DNA of 13,723 nt from assembly GCA_947254385.1 (NCBI GenBank), contig CAMYCP010000014.1:1-13723 (forward strand), read 5' to 3'. Below the pieces are notes generated by a model. That model was not told the origin of the DNA. It searched no databases and was given only the letters and a program-made list of their open reading frames with translations. The position numbers were made by a program, and so were the translations under genes. This DNA comes from an uncultured Filifactor sp. GTDB lineage: Bacteria; Bacillota; Clostridia; Peptostreptococcales; Filifactoraceae. Below are positions 8,071 through 13,723 of the stretch, in pieces; the first letter of the stretch is position 1, and each line of letters begins with the position of its first letter.

Positions 8071-8523
8071 ATGAAAGAAATCGGTACGGTTGTAGAAAAA
8101 AATGACGGTTATGCGGTTGTAAACATTCAAAGGAAAAGTATGTGCGGGTCGTGCCATTCGTGTGAACTCGGATATGGTGACGATCAAATGGCGATAAATG
8201 TAAAAGCCGCACTTAAGGTGGATTGCAATATAGGCGACACCGTCTATGTCTCTTTGAATGCTCCGGATATTCTTAAAGCGTCCGCTCTGGCTTACGGCGT
8301 ACCGTTACTTTTTTTGATGTCGGGTTTTTTTATCACGTTTTACATGAGCGGTTTATTTTTAAAAGAAAAATCGGAAATTGCGGGAGCGGTCGGCAGTTTG
8401 ATTTTTATGGCGCTTTCAATTATAGCCGTGCATTTTTACGATAAAAAAATAAAAAGCTCCAAAAAATATGAACCCGACGTGGTAGAGGTTGTGCATTCGG
8501 GTGAATTAAAAACATTGATTTAA
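8071..8523 (+). CDS. SoxR-reducing system RseC/MucC-family membrane protein
   Basis: The 150-residue protein has the RseC/MucC layout: a short N-terminal beta domain with a cysteine cluster C25-x2-C28-x2-C31 (MCGSCHSC), a lone C52, then two membrane segments (about 70-97 and 102-122) and a short charged C-terminal tail. Relatives are linked to SoxR reduction with Rnf complexes and, in Proteobacteria, to SigmaE control; in Clostridia the role is unsettled. The clustered cysteines suggest redox or metal binding, which is inference. GGGTGA (about 8060-8065) is a weak SD. It sits between the M18 gene and recA (23-nt gap to recA), and no rnf gene is in the window, so the neighbourhood does not identify its partner. 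Confidence 0.85.
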   Translation: MKEIGTVVEKNDGYAVVNIQRKSMCGSCHSCELGYGDDQMAINVKAALKVDCNIGDTVYVSLNAPDILKASALAYGVPLLFLMSGFFITFYMSGLFLKEKSEIAGAVGSLIFMALSIIAVHFYDKKIKSSKKYEPDVVEVVHSGELKTLI

Positions 8524-8546
8524 TATGCCGGTACAAGGAGAAAACA

Positions 8547-9695
8547 ATGGAAAAAAAAGAAAAACAATTATCTAGGGAAGAAGAACGCAGAAAAGTACTT
8601 GAAAAAACTATGGCCGACATAGAAAAAGACTTCGGAAAAGGTTCAGTCATGATGCTCGGTGAAAACGCCGCCATGAATATAGAAACAATCTCCAGCGGTT
8701 CTTTAGGTTTGGACGCCGCTTTAGGAGTAGGCGGTTTTCCGCGCGGAAGAATTATTGAAATCTATGGCCCCGAATCTTCAGGCAAAACCACCGTGGCGCT
8801 CCACGCCATAGCGGAGGCACAAAAAGCGGGAGGCATGGCGGCGTTCATAGATGCGGAACACGCACTCGATCCCGTGTACGCCAAGGCACTCGGGGTGGAT
8901 ATAGACAATCTCATCATCTCTCAGCCCGACAACGGGGAACAGGCGCTTGAGATTGCGGAATCGCTCGTAAGAAGCGGAGTTATAGATATTCTGGTAGTCG
9001 ACTCGGTGGCCGCCTTAGTACCTAAATCCGAAATTGAAGGAGACATGGGAGATTCTCATATAGGGCTGCAAGCACGTTTGATGTCTCAGGCATTAAGAAA
9101 ACTTGCCGGCACGATCAACAAATTCAACACCATCACCATATTCATAAATCAATTGCGTGCCAACATAGGCGTGATGTACGGCCCGTCCGAAGTTACGACC
9201 GGAGGCAGGGCGCTCAAGTTTTATGCCTCGGTCAGACTCGACGTAAGAAAACAGGAAGTTATAAAACAAGGCGACACGTTCCTCGGCAACCGTACACGTG
9301 TAAAAGTCGTAAAAAACAAAGTAGCTCCGCCGTTTAAACAAGCCGAATTTGACATAATGTACGGCAAAGGCATATCCAAAGTAGGTGAAATTGTGGATAT
9401 CGGTGCGGAAAAAGGCATAATAACCAAAGCCGGCTCGTGGTATTCATACGGGGAAACACGAATAGGACAGGGAAGAGAAAACGCCAAGGACTTTTTATCC
9501 AAAAATCCCGAAATTTACTCCGAAGTGGAAAATAAAGTAAGAGAAGCGCTGATGCAAAAAAGCGAAGATGAAACGGAGATAATCGGACATATACAAGAAA
9601 CACCGGAAAAAACGGTAGAAGATAAGGACGTTACGGAAAATACCGTTGAAACTCCTGCAAAAGAAACCAAAGAAACAAAAACGAAGAAAAAATAA
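8547..9695 (+). CDS. recA: Recombinase A
   Basis: RecA forms ATP-dependent filaments on single-stranded DNA, catalyses strand exchange and triggers LexA self-cleavage. The 382-residue protein carries the P-loop GPESSGKT (74-81), the VDSVAALVP segment, [16 protein letters not shown] in loop L1, and [16 protein letters not shown] in loop L2. AAGGAG just upstream supports the ATG at 8547. It is longer than typical RecA (about 350) because of a charged N-terminal extension ([15 protein letters not shown]) and a long hydrophilic tail rich in Thr, Glu and Lys, ending in lysines instead of the usual strongly acidic end. I see no GAAC-N4-GTTC SOS box just upstream; the 23-nt gap suggests transcription from the upstream operon. 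A hairpin without a U-tract follows the stop, then element E3. Confidence 0.97.
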   Translation: MEKKEKQLSREEERRKVLEKTMADIEKDFGKGSVMMLGENAAMNIETISSGSLGLDAALGVGGFPRGRIIEIYGPESSGKTTVALHAIAEAQKAGGMAAFIDAEHALDPVYAKALGVDIDNLIISQPDNGEQALEIAESLVRSGVIDILVVDSVAALVPKSEIEGDMGDSHIGLQARLMSQALRKLAGTINKFNTITIFINQLRANIGVMYGPSEVTTGGRALKFYASVRLDVRKQEVIKQGDTFLGNRTRVKVVKNKVAPPFKQAEFDIMYGKGISKVGEIVDIGAEKGIITKAGSWYSYGETRIGQGRENAKDFLSKNPEIYSEVENKVREALMQKSEDETEIIGHIQETPEKTVEDKDVTENTVETPAKETKETKTKKK

Positions 9696-9704
9696 TCTAT
9701 GACG

Positions 9705-9732
9705 ACCGTTCGGCTTTCAGCGGCTGAACGGT
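9705..9732 (+). terminator. Hairpin after recA lacking a U-tract
   Basis: ACCGTTCGGC (9705-9714) pairs with GCTGAACGGT (9723-9732), 10 bp with one G-T wobble and an 8-nt loop. The following sequence is TGTAAAAAAC, with no T run, so it is not a canonical intrinsic terminator on the + strand. It may be an RNA-stabilising 3' end, a weak terminator, or the left-end hairpin of element E3 (an ATGA at 9699-9702 immediately precedes it). Confidence 0.35.
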
Positions 9733-9760
9733 TGTAAAAAACTTAAACTATTTATAAAAA

Positions 9761-9975
9761 GGGAGCGTAAAACCCACTACCCTTTGGGTGGTGGGATATA
9801 AGCGACCGTAAAAGTAGCGTTGTGGACTTGAATGTCCTATACGGTAGAGGCGAAGTGGACACGCCTGTAAGAATAAGGATTGCCTAATTCGTTAGGTGGA
9901 GACTTAAATATCAAACTTCTTAAATGGGGTATAAACCCTTAAAAGCCTCCTACCTTTAGGTGGGTGGTAGTTCAC
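9761..9975 (+). ncRNA. Structured element E3: stand-alone HEARO / IscB omega-RNA-like RNA
   Basis: This 215-nt non-coding stretch is densely folded: CCCACTACCC-TTT-GGGTGGTGGG (9773-9795); ACCGT (9805-9809) with ACGGT (9841-9845), enclosing GGAC-TTGAAT-GTCC (9824-9837); AGGCG/CGCCT (9848-9866); CCTAA-TTCG-TTAGG (9883-9896) with a UUCG tetraloop; GGG-TATAAA-CCC (9927-9938); and CCTACC-TTTA-GGTGGG (9949-9964). It then ends GTAGTTCAC (9967-9975). From memory the strong 5' hairpin preceded by GGGAGCG and the right-end-like 3' hairpin with TTCAC resemble HEARO, the omega-RNA of IscB elements, or the right end of an IS200/IS605 element. No iscB or tnpB follows: the next gene is a PotD-like lipoprotein on the same strand. 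It shares ACGGTAGAG and the 3' terminus with E1 (ACGGAAGAG in E2). The folding is seen; the family name is a recall-based inference. A related structured RNA class is the alternative. Confidence 0.6.
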
Positions 9976-10097
9976 TTGTATAAAGAGAACTTCCAAAAAC
10001 AACATCTTGATTTTAATTTTTAATTGTATTAATTTTTAGAGTTGCAAATTAAAAATATAAGAACTTGTATAAAAAATTATGAAATAATTTGCAAATT
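9976..10097 (+). repeat. AT-rich potD upstream region with repeated TTGCAAATT
   Basis: TTGCAAATT at 10042-10050 recurs at 10089-10097. The second copy overlaps AATTTGCAA (10086-10094), so the pair can be read as a direct repeat or as a 9-bp inverted repeat with a 35-nt loop. ACTTGTATAAA also occurs twice (just after E3 at about 9974, and near 10063). The repeats lie just upstream of the best potD promoter candidate, so they could be operator half-sites. No gene is visible in this stretch. Confidence 0.35.
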
Positions 10098-10125
10098 TTG
10101 GAAAATACAACTTAAATACTGTAAT
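10098..10125 (+). promoter_or_regulatory. Candidate potD promoter
   Basis: TTGGAA (10098-10103) and TGTAAT (10120-10125) are spaced by 16 nt and lie 22 nt before the potD ATG, which has AAAAGGAGA (about 10134-10142) as its ribosome binding site. Each box is one or two bases off consensus in an AT-rich background, so support is weak. Confidence 0.25.
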
Positions 10126-10147
10126 TGTATAGAAAAGGAGACCTAAT

Positions 10148-11209
10148 ATGGATACACCGAAGCATTCCAAAGCCACAAAGATAAAATATATCTTTGTGGG
10201 TTTAATGATAATTCTAAGCCTTTCAGGTTGCGCCGAAAAGAAACAAGCGGAACTTAACGTTTTAAACTGGGGAATGTATATAGACCCGACCGTTGTGACC
10301 GACTTTGAAAAAGAGTACGGTGTAAAAGTAAACTACGATTTATTTGAACAAAACGAAGAAATGTACACCAAAGTAAAAGCCGGCGGAATAAACTACGATA
10401 TAGTGTTCGGCGGAGACTACACTTTCGACGTGATGCGAAAAGAGGGTTTACTTGAAAAAATAGACAAAAAAAATATTCCGAACTATGAAAACATAGACAA
10501 AGAATTTAGAAACCTCGACTATGATCCGGACGGAGAATACACCGTGCCGTACCTTTGGGGTAACATCGCCTTAATTTACGATCCCGAAAAAGTTGACAAA
10601 ACGGTCGATTCATGGGACATACTCTGGGATAAGGACTATAAGGGCGAAATAAATATGTTGGACTCTTCGAGATTCGATTTGGCAATGGCGATGATAAGAC
10701 TTGGCTATTCGCCCAACTCCACCGACGTATCCGAACTTACAAAAGCTAAAGACAGTTTGATTGAACAAAAACAATATGTACGTGCATACCTCGGAGACGA
10801 TCAGGCAAAAGACAACATGATCGCTAAAGACGGCTCAATCTCCATGATATACGGCGGAGAAGCCATGCTTGCCATACAGGAAAGACCGGAACTTAAGTTT
10901 GTATATCCTAAGGAGGGATGTATACTCGTATTTGACGCAATGGCGATTCCGACCACCACGCAAAATAAAGAACTTGCGGAAAAATTTTTGGATTTCATGT
11001 GTCGCCCCGACATCGCCGCACGTAACGCCGAAGTCGTACAATATGCCACCCCGATAAGCAAAGCGAGAGAACTTTTGTCCGATGAGTTTAAAAACAATGA
11101 AGCAATATATCCGCCCGAAGACGTCATAAAAAAAGCGTACACCATGCAAGACCTCGGGGAATTTAATCAGGAAATAGATAAGGCCTGGACTGAAATAAAA
11201 TCAAATTGA
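10148..11209 (+). CDS. potD: Spermidine/putrescine ABC transporter substrate-binding lipoprotein (PotD-like)
   Basis: Extracellular solute-binding protein that would hand polyamines to a PotABC permease. It has 353 residues: a basic N-terminus, a hydrophobic core (about 14-27), and a lipobox LSGC with Cys28, so it should be lipid-anchored outside the membrane. The mature part follows the PotD/PotF pattern: LNVLNWGMYID (37-46), DIVFGGDYTFDVMRKEGLLEKID, YLWGNIALIYDPEKV, SWDILWDKDYKGEINMLDSS, and a hinge-proximal GGEAMLA. The aromatic and acidic residues in these segments are where polyamine-binding relatives contact ligand. The gene is alone: potA, potB and potC are absent from the window, and the next genes are convergent. 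Other substrates (related compounds) cannot be excluded. E3 lies upstream, and E2 plus a terminator directly follow. Confidence 0.85.
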   Translation: MDTPKHSKATKIKYIFVGLMIILSLSGCAEKKQAELNVLNWGMYIDPTVVTDFEKEYGVKVNYDLFEQNEEMYTKVKAGGINYDIVFGGDYTFDVMRKEGLLEKIDKKNIPNYENIDKEFRNLDYDPDGEYTVPYLWGNIALIYDPEKVDKTVDSWDILWDKDYKGEINMLDSSRFDLAMAMIRLGYSPNSTDVSELTKAKDSLIEQKQYVRAYLGDDQAKDNMIAKDGSISMIYGGEAMLAIQERPELKFVYPKEGCILVFDAMAIPTTTQNKELAEKFLDFMCRPDIAARNAEVVQYATPISKARELLSDEFKNNEAIYPPEDVIKKAYTMQDLGEFNQEIDKAWTEIKSN

Positions 11210-11228
11210 GAAATTTAAAGATAGTGTC

Positions 11229-11467
11229 AAGAAATCTTTGAACCTTTAGGTTCGTGAGATGAATCGATACAGATAGTTTTTTGTGATATAATGTGTCGTA
11301 TCGGAAAACTAAACCTAAGTTTTCTATACTTATTGTAAGGTAGGAACTACCCAATCAACGCTTGTGAACTTTACGTAAGACGGAAGAGTAATCTCTTATA
11401 GATTACGAAACGTAAGTCAGAGGATGAAGCAGGAAGCACCGAATCTTTACATTCGTGTGTAGTTCAC
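11229..11467 (+). mobile_element. Structured element E2: IS200/IS605-like non-autonomous element / omega-RNA-like sequence
   Basis: Full-length homologue of E1 with the same 5' end (AAGAAATCTTTGAACC) and 3' end (TTCGTGTGTAGTTCAC). Visible folds are GAACC-TTTA-GGTTC (11240-11253), GAAAACT/AGTTTTC (11304-11324, absent from E1), GGTAG-GAA-CTACC (11339-11351), GTAATCT-CTTAT-AGATTAC (11388-11406) and CGAAT/ATTCG (11440-11455). The 5' and 3' hairpins resemble each other (GAACCTTTAGGTTCGTG versus GAATCTTTACATTCGTG), as expected of IS200/IS605 left and right ends. The GTAATCT stem closes with a G-C pair here where E1 has G-T, which hints at conserved RNA pairing. E2 is 60 nt longer than E1; the extra part holds a promoter-like -10. 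It starts 19 nt after potD and ends just before the bidirectional terminator. No ORF is inside. Family assignment is inferred. Confidence 0.6.
11264..11292 (+). promoter_or_regulatory. Candidate promoter inside element E2
   Basis: TATAAT (11287-11292) is a perfect -10 and is preceded by TG plus one base (TGATATAAT, extended -10). TCGATA (11264-11269) stands 17 nt upstream and matches 4 of 6 positions of TTGACA; E1 has a perfect TTGACA at the equivalent place. Transcription would start near 11299 and run through the structured core to the 3' end. Confidence 0.5.
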
Positions 11468-11474
11468 AATATAA

Positions 11475-11529
11475 AAAAATGCTAAATTCAACAAAATATT
11501 ACGTTGAAATTTAGCATTTTTATTTTTTT
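11475..11529. terminator. Bidirectional intrinsic terminator between convergent units
   Basis: The arm at 11475-11492 (AAAAATGCTAAATTCAAC) pairs with 11503-11521 (GTTGAAATTTAGCATTTTT) with one bulged A and a 10-nt loop. T-rich sequence follows on the + strand (to 11529), and the mirrored strand also gives a T run, so it can end both the potD/E2 transcript and the - strand transcript. Confidence 0.85.
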
Positions 11530-11537
11530 GTGAAAAC

Positions 11538-11783
11538 TTACTGTCGGAAAACTCCTGTTTTATACTGATTTACTTTAAAAAATGTAGTATGCAATCTTAA
11601 GCAAAATTTACTATGAAACCTCCTCCGTCTTCTGAAAATATAAACATCACAAAAATTTTTGCTGTCCATGACTTCAGTAACTTTTTGATACGGTGGCAAG
11701 ATATGATCCGGATATTCGTCCGCAAAAGAAAAAGATGTAAATAAAACTAACGTAGATAATATAAATAATATTTTCTTTTTCAT
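11538..11783 (-). CDS. Small putative secreted protein, possibly frameshifted
   Basis: An 81-codon frame starting MKKKILFILSTLVLFTSFSFA, a textbook signal peptide with probable cleavage after SFA. AGGTAG lies about 9 nt before the ATG. The mature part (DEYPDHILPPYQKVTEVMDS onwards) matches no family I recognise. Its C-terminal third contains FRRRRRF encoded by AGA AGA CGG AGG AGG, followed by atypical composition. A neighbouring frame there reads SEDGGGFIVNFA then stop, a more natural C-terminus, so a one-base indel in the TTTT run before it is possible. It lies 62 nt downstream of the transketolase C-terminal subunit gene, with no U-tract terminator between, and just before the shared terminator. 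It may therefore be the last gene of that transcript. The signal peptide is seen; function is unknown. Confidence 0.55.
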   Translation of the reverse strand: MKKKILFILSTLVLFTSFSFADEYPDHILPPYQKVTEVMDSKNFCDVYIFRRRRRFHSKFCLRLHTTFFKVNQYKTGVFRQ

Positions 11784-11845
11784 AACAATCTACCTAATAG
11801 TTACTATCTACAGTTATAGTTATTGATTTTTAGTTTGTAAGTTTT

Positions 11846-12769
11846 TTATATTACACTTTTTATAAATTCATATATTTTATTTGAAGAAAGTCCGTATTTT
11901 TCAATCAGTTCTTCCGCCGTTCCGCTTTCGCCGAATTTATCCTGTACGCCCACTTTATATACTTTTGTAGGGCGTTTATCACATAGTACTGAAAGTACGG
12001 CATCGCCCAAGCCTCCTATTACGCTGTGTTCTTCCGCGGTTATTATAAAAGGAGTTTCTTCGGCGGCCTTGATTATTATTTCTTCATCAATCGGTTTTAT
12101 CGTGTGAATGTGGATGTGTCTTATATCTATTCCCTCGGATTTTAGACGGTCTACGGCGGTTTTAACTTCACCCGTTTCAAATCCTGTTGAAATTATCGTG
12201 CAAGTTTTGCCGTCCGACAACATCACGCCCTTTTCCGGTTTGAAGTCGCAGTTTTCACTGAATACGTCTTCAACTTTTGAACGACCTAAACGCACATAGC
12301 ACGGCCCTTTAAATGACGCCGCATATTCGATTATTTTTTCGGTTTCTTTAGCATCGCACGGGCAAAATACTTTCATATTAGGAAGAGCGCGCATAAGCGC
12401 CAGATCTTCCAAGGCTTGATGCGATGCGCCATCTTCACCTACCGTAAGACCGCTGTGAGTAGCGCAGATTTTGACGTTTAAGCGGGGGTAGGCGATGGAA
12501 TTACGAATTTGATCATATGCCCGACCGGTTGCAAATACTGCAAACGTACTTGCAAAAACGGTGTGTCCGCACGTCGCAAGTCCCGCCGCTATCCCCATCA
12601 TGTTCGCTTCCGCTATTCCCACGTCGAAATGTCTTTCGGGCGCAACTTTTTTCGCCTCCGATGTCTTTGTGGAAGATGCCAAATCCGCATCCAGTACGAC
12701 GATATTTTTATCAACGCTTACAAGTTTCGCCAGCGTTTTGCCGTAAGCGTCACGTGTTGCGGTCTTCAT
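11846..12769 (-). CDS. Transketolase, C-terminal (pyrimidine-binding) subunit
   Basis: Second half of a split transketolase, moving two-carbon units between sugar phosphates in the non-oxidative pentose phosphate pathway with TPP. The 307-residue protein has the pyrimidine-binding domain with the catalytic Glu54 in DVGIAEANMMG, TFAVFATGRAYDQIR (75-89), the GEDGASHQALED segment (111-122), and then the C-terminal transketolase domain (from about 190). Its ATG overlaps the stop of the N-terminal subunit gene by ATGA, and AAGGGG precedes it, so the two are translationally coupled, as expected for subunits made in equal amounts. A 1-deoxyxylulose-phosphate synthase half is a distant alternative; the two-gene split, lengths and motifs favour transketolase. 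Confidence 0.92.
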   Translation of the reverse strand: MKTATRDAYGKTLAKLVSVDKNIVVLDADLASSTKTSEAKKVAPERHFDVGIAEANMMGIAAGLATCGHTVFASTFAVFATGRAYDQIRNSIAYPRLNVKICATHSGLTVGEDGASHQALEDLALMRALPNMKVFCPCDAKETEKIIEYAASFKGPCYVRLGRSKVEDVFSENCDFKPEKGVMLSDGKTCTIISTGFETGEVKTAVDRLKSEGIDIRHIHIHTIKPIDEEIIIKAAEETPFIITAEEHSVIGGLGDAVLSVLCDKRPTKVYKVGVQDKFGESGTAEELIEKYGLSSNKIYEFIKSVI

Positions 12770-13581
12770 TGTATACCCCTTTCAAGTTCGTCCATTGCCA
12801 GTTTGAATTGTTCATCGTTCGGCGCTTTACCGTGCCAACCGACTTGATTTTCCATAAAAGAGACGCCTTTGCCTTTTATTGTATGTGCAATTATGCAGGT
12901 GGGTTTTTCTTTTATTTTTTTAGCCTCGGCGTACGCTTTAAAGAGTTCATCATAGTTGTGACCGTCAACTTTTATCACGTGCCAGCCGAACGCTTTAAAT
13001 TTGTCAAAAATGGGGTAGGGGCTCATAACTTCGGTTATAGGGCCGTCTATCTGTAAATTGTTGTTGTCGACTATAGCAAGCAGATTATCAAGTTTATAGT
13101 GTGCCGCACTCATAGCCGCCTCCCAAATCATGCCTTCTTCGAGTTCTCCGTCGCCGAGCAGCGTGTAGACACGTGAATGGATATTTTTGATGCGTGCCGA
13201 CAGCGCCATGCCGACAGATGCGGATAAGCCTTGCCCAAGAGAACCGGTGGACATCTCCACGCCTTTTACAAGGTTCATGTTAGGGTGTCCTTGAAGTTTG
13301 GAGTTTATTTTTCTAAAAGATGTAAGTTCTTTTTGATCCAAAATACCTTTTTCAGCTAAAACGGCATAGAGTAACGGCGAGGCGTGTCCTTTGGAAAGAA
13401 CGAATTTGTCGCGATCGGGACTGTCGATATTTTCTTTGCTTAAATTCATTTCTTTAAAGTACAAAGATACAAGAATTTCCACAGCCGAAAGCGAACCGCC
13501 GGGGTGACCCGAATTTGCGGCGTGTACTTCAAGTAAAATATTTTTTCTTATATTTAAAGCGTGTTTCTCAAGTTGTTCCAT
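12766..13581 (-). CDS. Transketolase, N-terminal (diphosphate-binding) subunit
   Basis: First half of the split transketolase, binding the TPP diphosphate and Mg2+. The 271 residues carry NSGHPGGSLSAVEILVSLYF (23-42), SKGHASP (63-69), GVEMSTGSLGQGLSASVGMA (about 107-126) and the TPP motif GDGELEEG (143-150), followed after the usual spacing by VDNNNLQIDG. A perfect AGGAGG lies a few nt before the ATG. It is the first gene of a divergent-from-window-end, convergent-to-potD unit and overlaps the C-terminal subunit gene by 4 nt. Split transketolases are common in Clostridia and Archaea. Nothing is missing relative to the family. Confidence 0.93.
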   Translation of the reverse strand: MEQLEKHALNIRKNILLEVHAANSGHPGGSLSAVEILVSLYFKEMNLSKENIDSPDRDKFVLSKGHASPLLYAVLAEKGILDQKELTSFRKINSKLQGHPNMNLVKGVEMSTGSLGQGLSASVGMALSARIKNIHSRVYTLLGDGELEEGMIWEAAMSAAHYKLDNLLAIVDNNNLQIDGPITEVMSPYPIFDKFKAFGWHVIKVDGHNYDELFKAYAEAKKIKEKPTCIIAHTIKGKGVSFMENQVGWHGKAPNDEQFKLAMDELERGIQ

Positions 13582-13626
13582 AATTTCCTCCTAAAAAAAA
13601 TCATACGCTTTAATTCTTCTTATAAA

Positions 13627-13655
13627 ATTGTAACATACAAAAAAATGAATAACAA
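13627..13655 (-). promoter_or_regulatory. Candidate promoter of the transketolase unit
   Basis: Reading the - strand, TTGTTA (13655-13650) and TACAAT (13632-13627) are spaced by 17 nt, about 45 nt upstream of the transketolase N-terminal subunit ATG. They match 4 of 6 and 5 of 6 consensus bases. A TATAAG a few nt downstream is an alternative -10. The rest up to 13723 is AT-rich with no visible gene. Confidence 0.4.
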
Positions 13656-13723
13656 CAAAACCATAGAGATGAAAAAACCGTATTTGAAAATTTTTACAAA
13701 AAGTGTTCAACTTGATATCATAT

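Noticed and set aside
1..13723. CRISPR array, tRNA or rRNA genes
   Set aside because: No regularly spaced direct repeats and no tRNA cloverleaf or rRNA-like segments were seen on either strand.

Overview
The window looks like chromosomal DNA of an AT-rich, low-GC Gram-positive bacterium (Bacillota, probably class Clostridia). The evidence is an HPr kinase/phosphorylase, a PcrA-type helicase with a C-terminal Tudor-like tail, strong AGGAG-type ribosome binding sites, an M18 aminopeptidase, an RseC-family protein, and a transketolase split into two adjacent subunit genes. I cannot name the species. No rRNA, tRNA, CRISPR array, integrase or transposase gene is visible.

Layout. On the + strand: AT-rich leader with a possible 30-codon upstream ORF (1-383); hprK (384-1328); a CCA-adding enzyme fused in frame to a nitroreductase domain (1586-3751); pcrA/uvrD-like helicase (3763-5931); structured element E1 (5944-6122); dut (6211-6651); M18 aminopeptidase (6672-8039); RseC-family membrane protein (8071-8523); recA (8547-9695); structured element E3 (9761-9975); a PotD-like polyamine-binding lipoprotein (10148-11209); structured element E2 (11229-11467). 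A bidirectional terminator (about 11475-11529) separates these from the - strand genes, which are the transketolase N-terminal subunit (12766-13581), the C-terminal subunit (11846-12769) and a small putative secreted protein (11538-11783).

How the genes relate. Most are housekeeping: carbon regulation (HprK), tRNA 3'-end maturation (CCA enzyme), DNA repair and recombination (PcrA, RecA), nucleotide pool sanitation (Dut), peptide turnover (M18), polyamine uptake (PotD) and the pentose phosphate pathway (transketolase). cca-nitroreductase and pcrA are nearly contiguous and probably co-transcribed. dut, M18, rseC and recA are spaced 20-31 nt apart and look like one operon. The transketolase genes overlap by 4 nt.

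The most unusual content lies between genes. Three structured elements (E1, E2, E3) in under 6 kb, all in the same orientation, share an architecture: a 5' hairpin, a core with ACGG[T/A]AGAG next to a hairpin, a 3' hairpin (decayed in E1) and the identical 3' terminus GTAGTTCAC. E1 and E2 are clearly homologous. E3 resembles HEARO/IscB omega-RNA and the right end of IS200/IS605 elements. No TnpA, TnpB or IscB gene is in the window, so these look like stand-alone guide-RNA-like or MITE-like derivatives. Their assignment rests on recall of the families and on visible folding, not on a covariance-model search. A second point of interest is the CCA-nitroreductase fusion, which keeps an ideal internal ribosome binding site at the domain junction.
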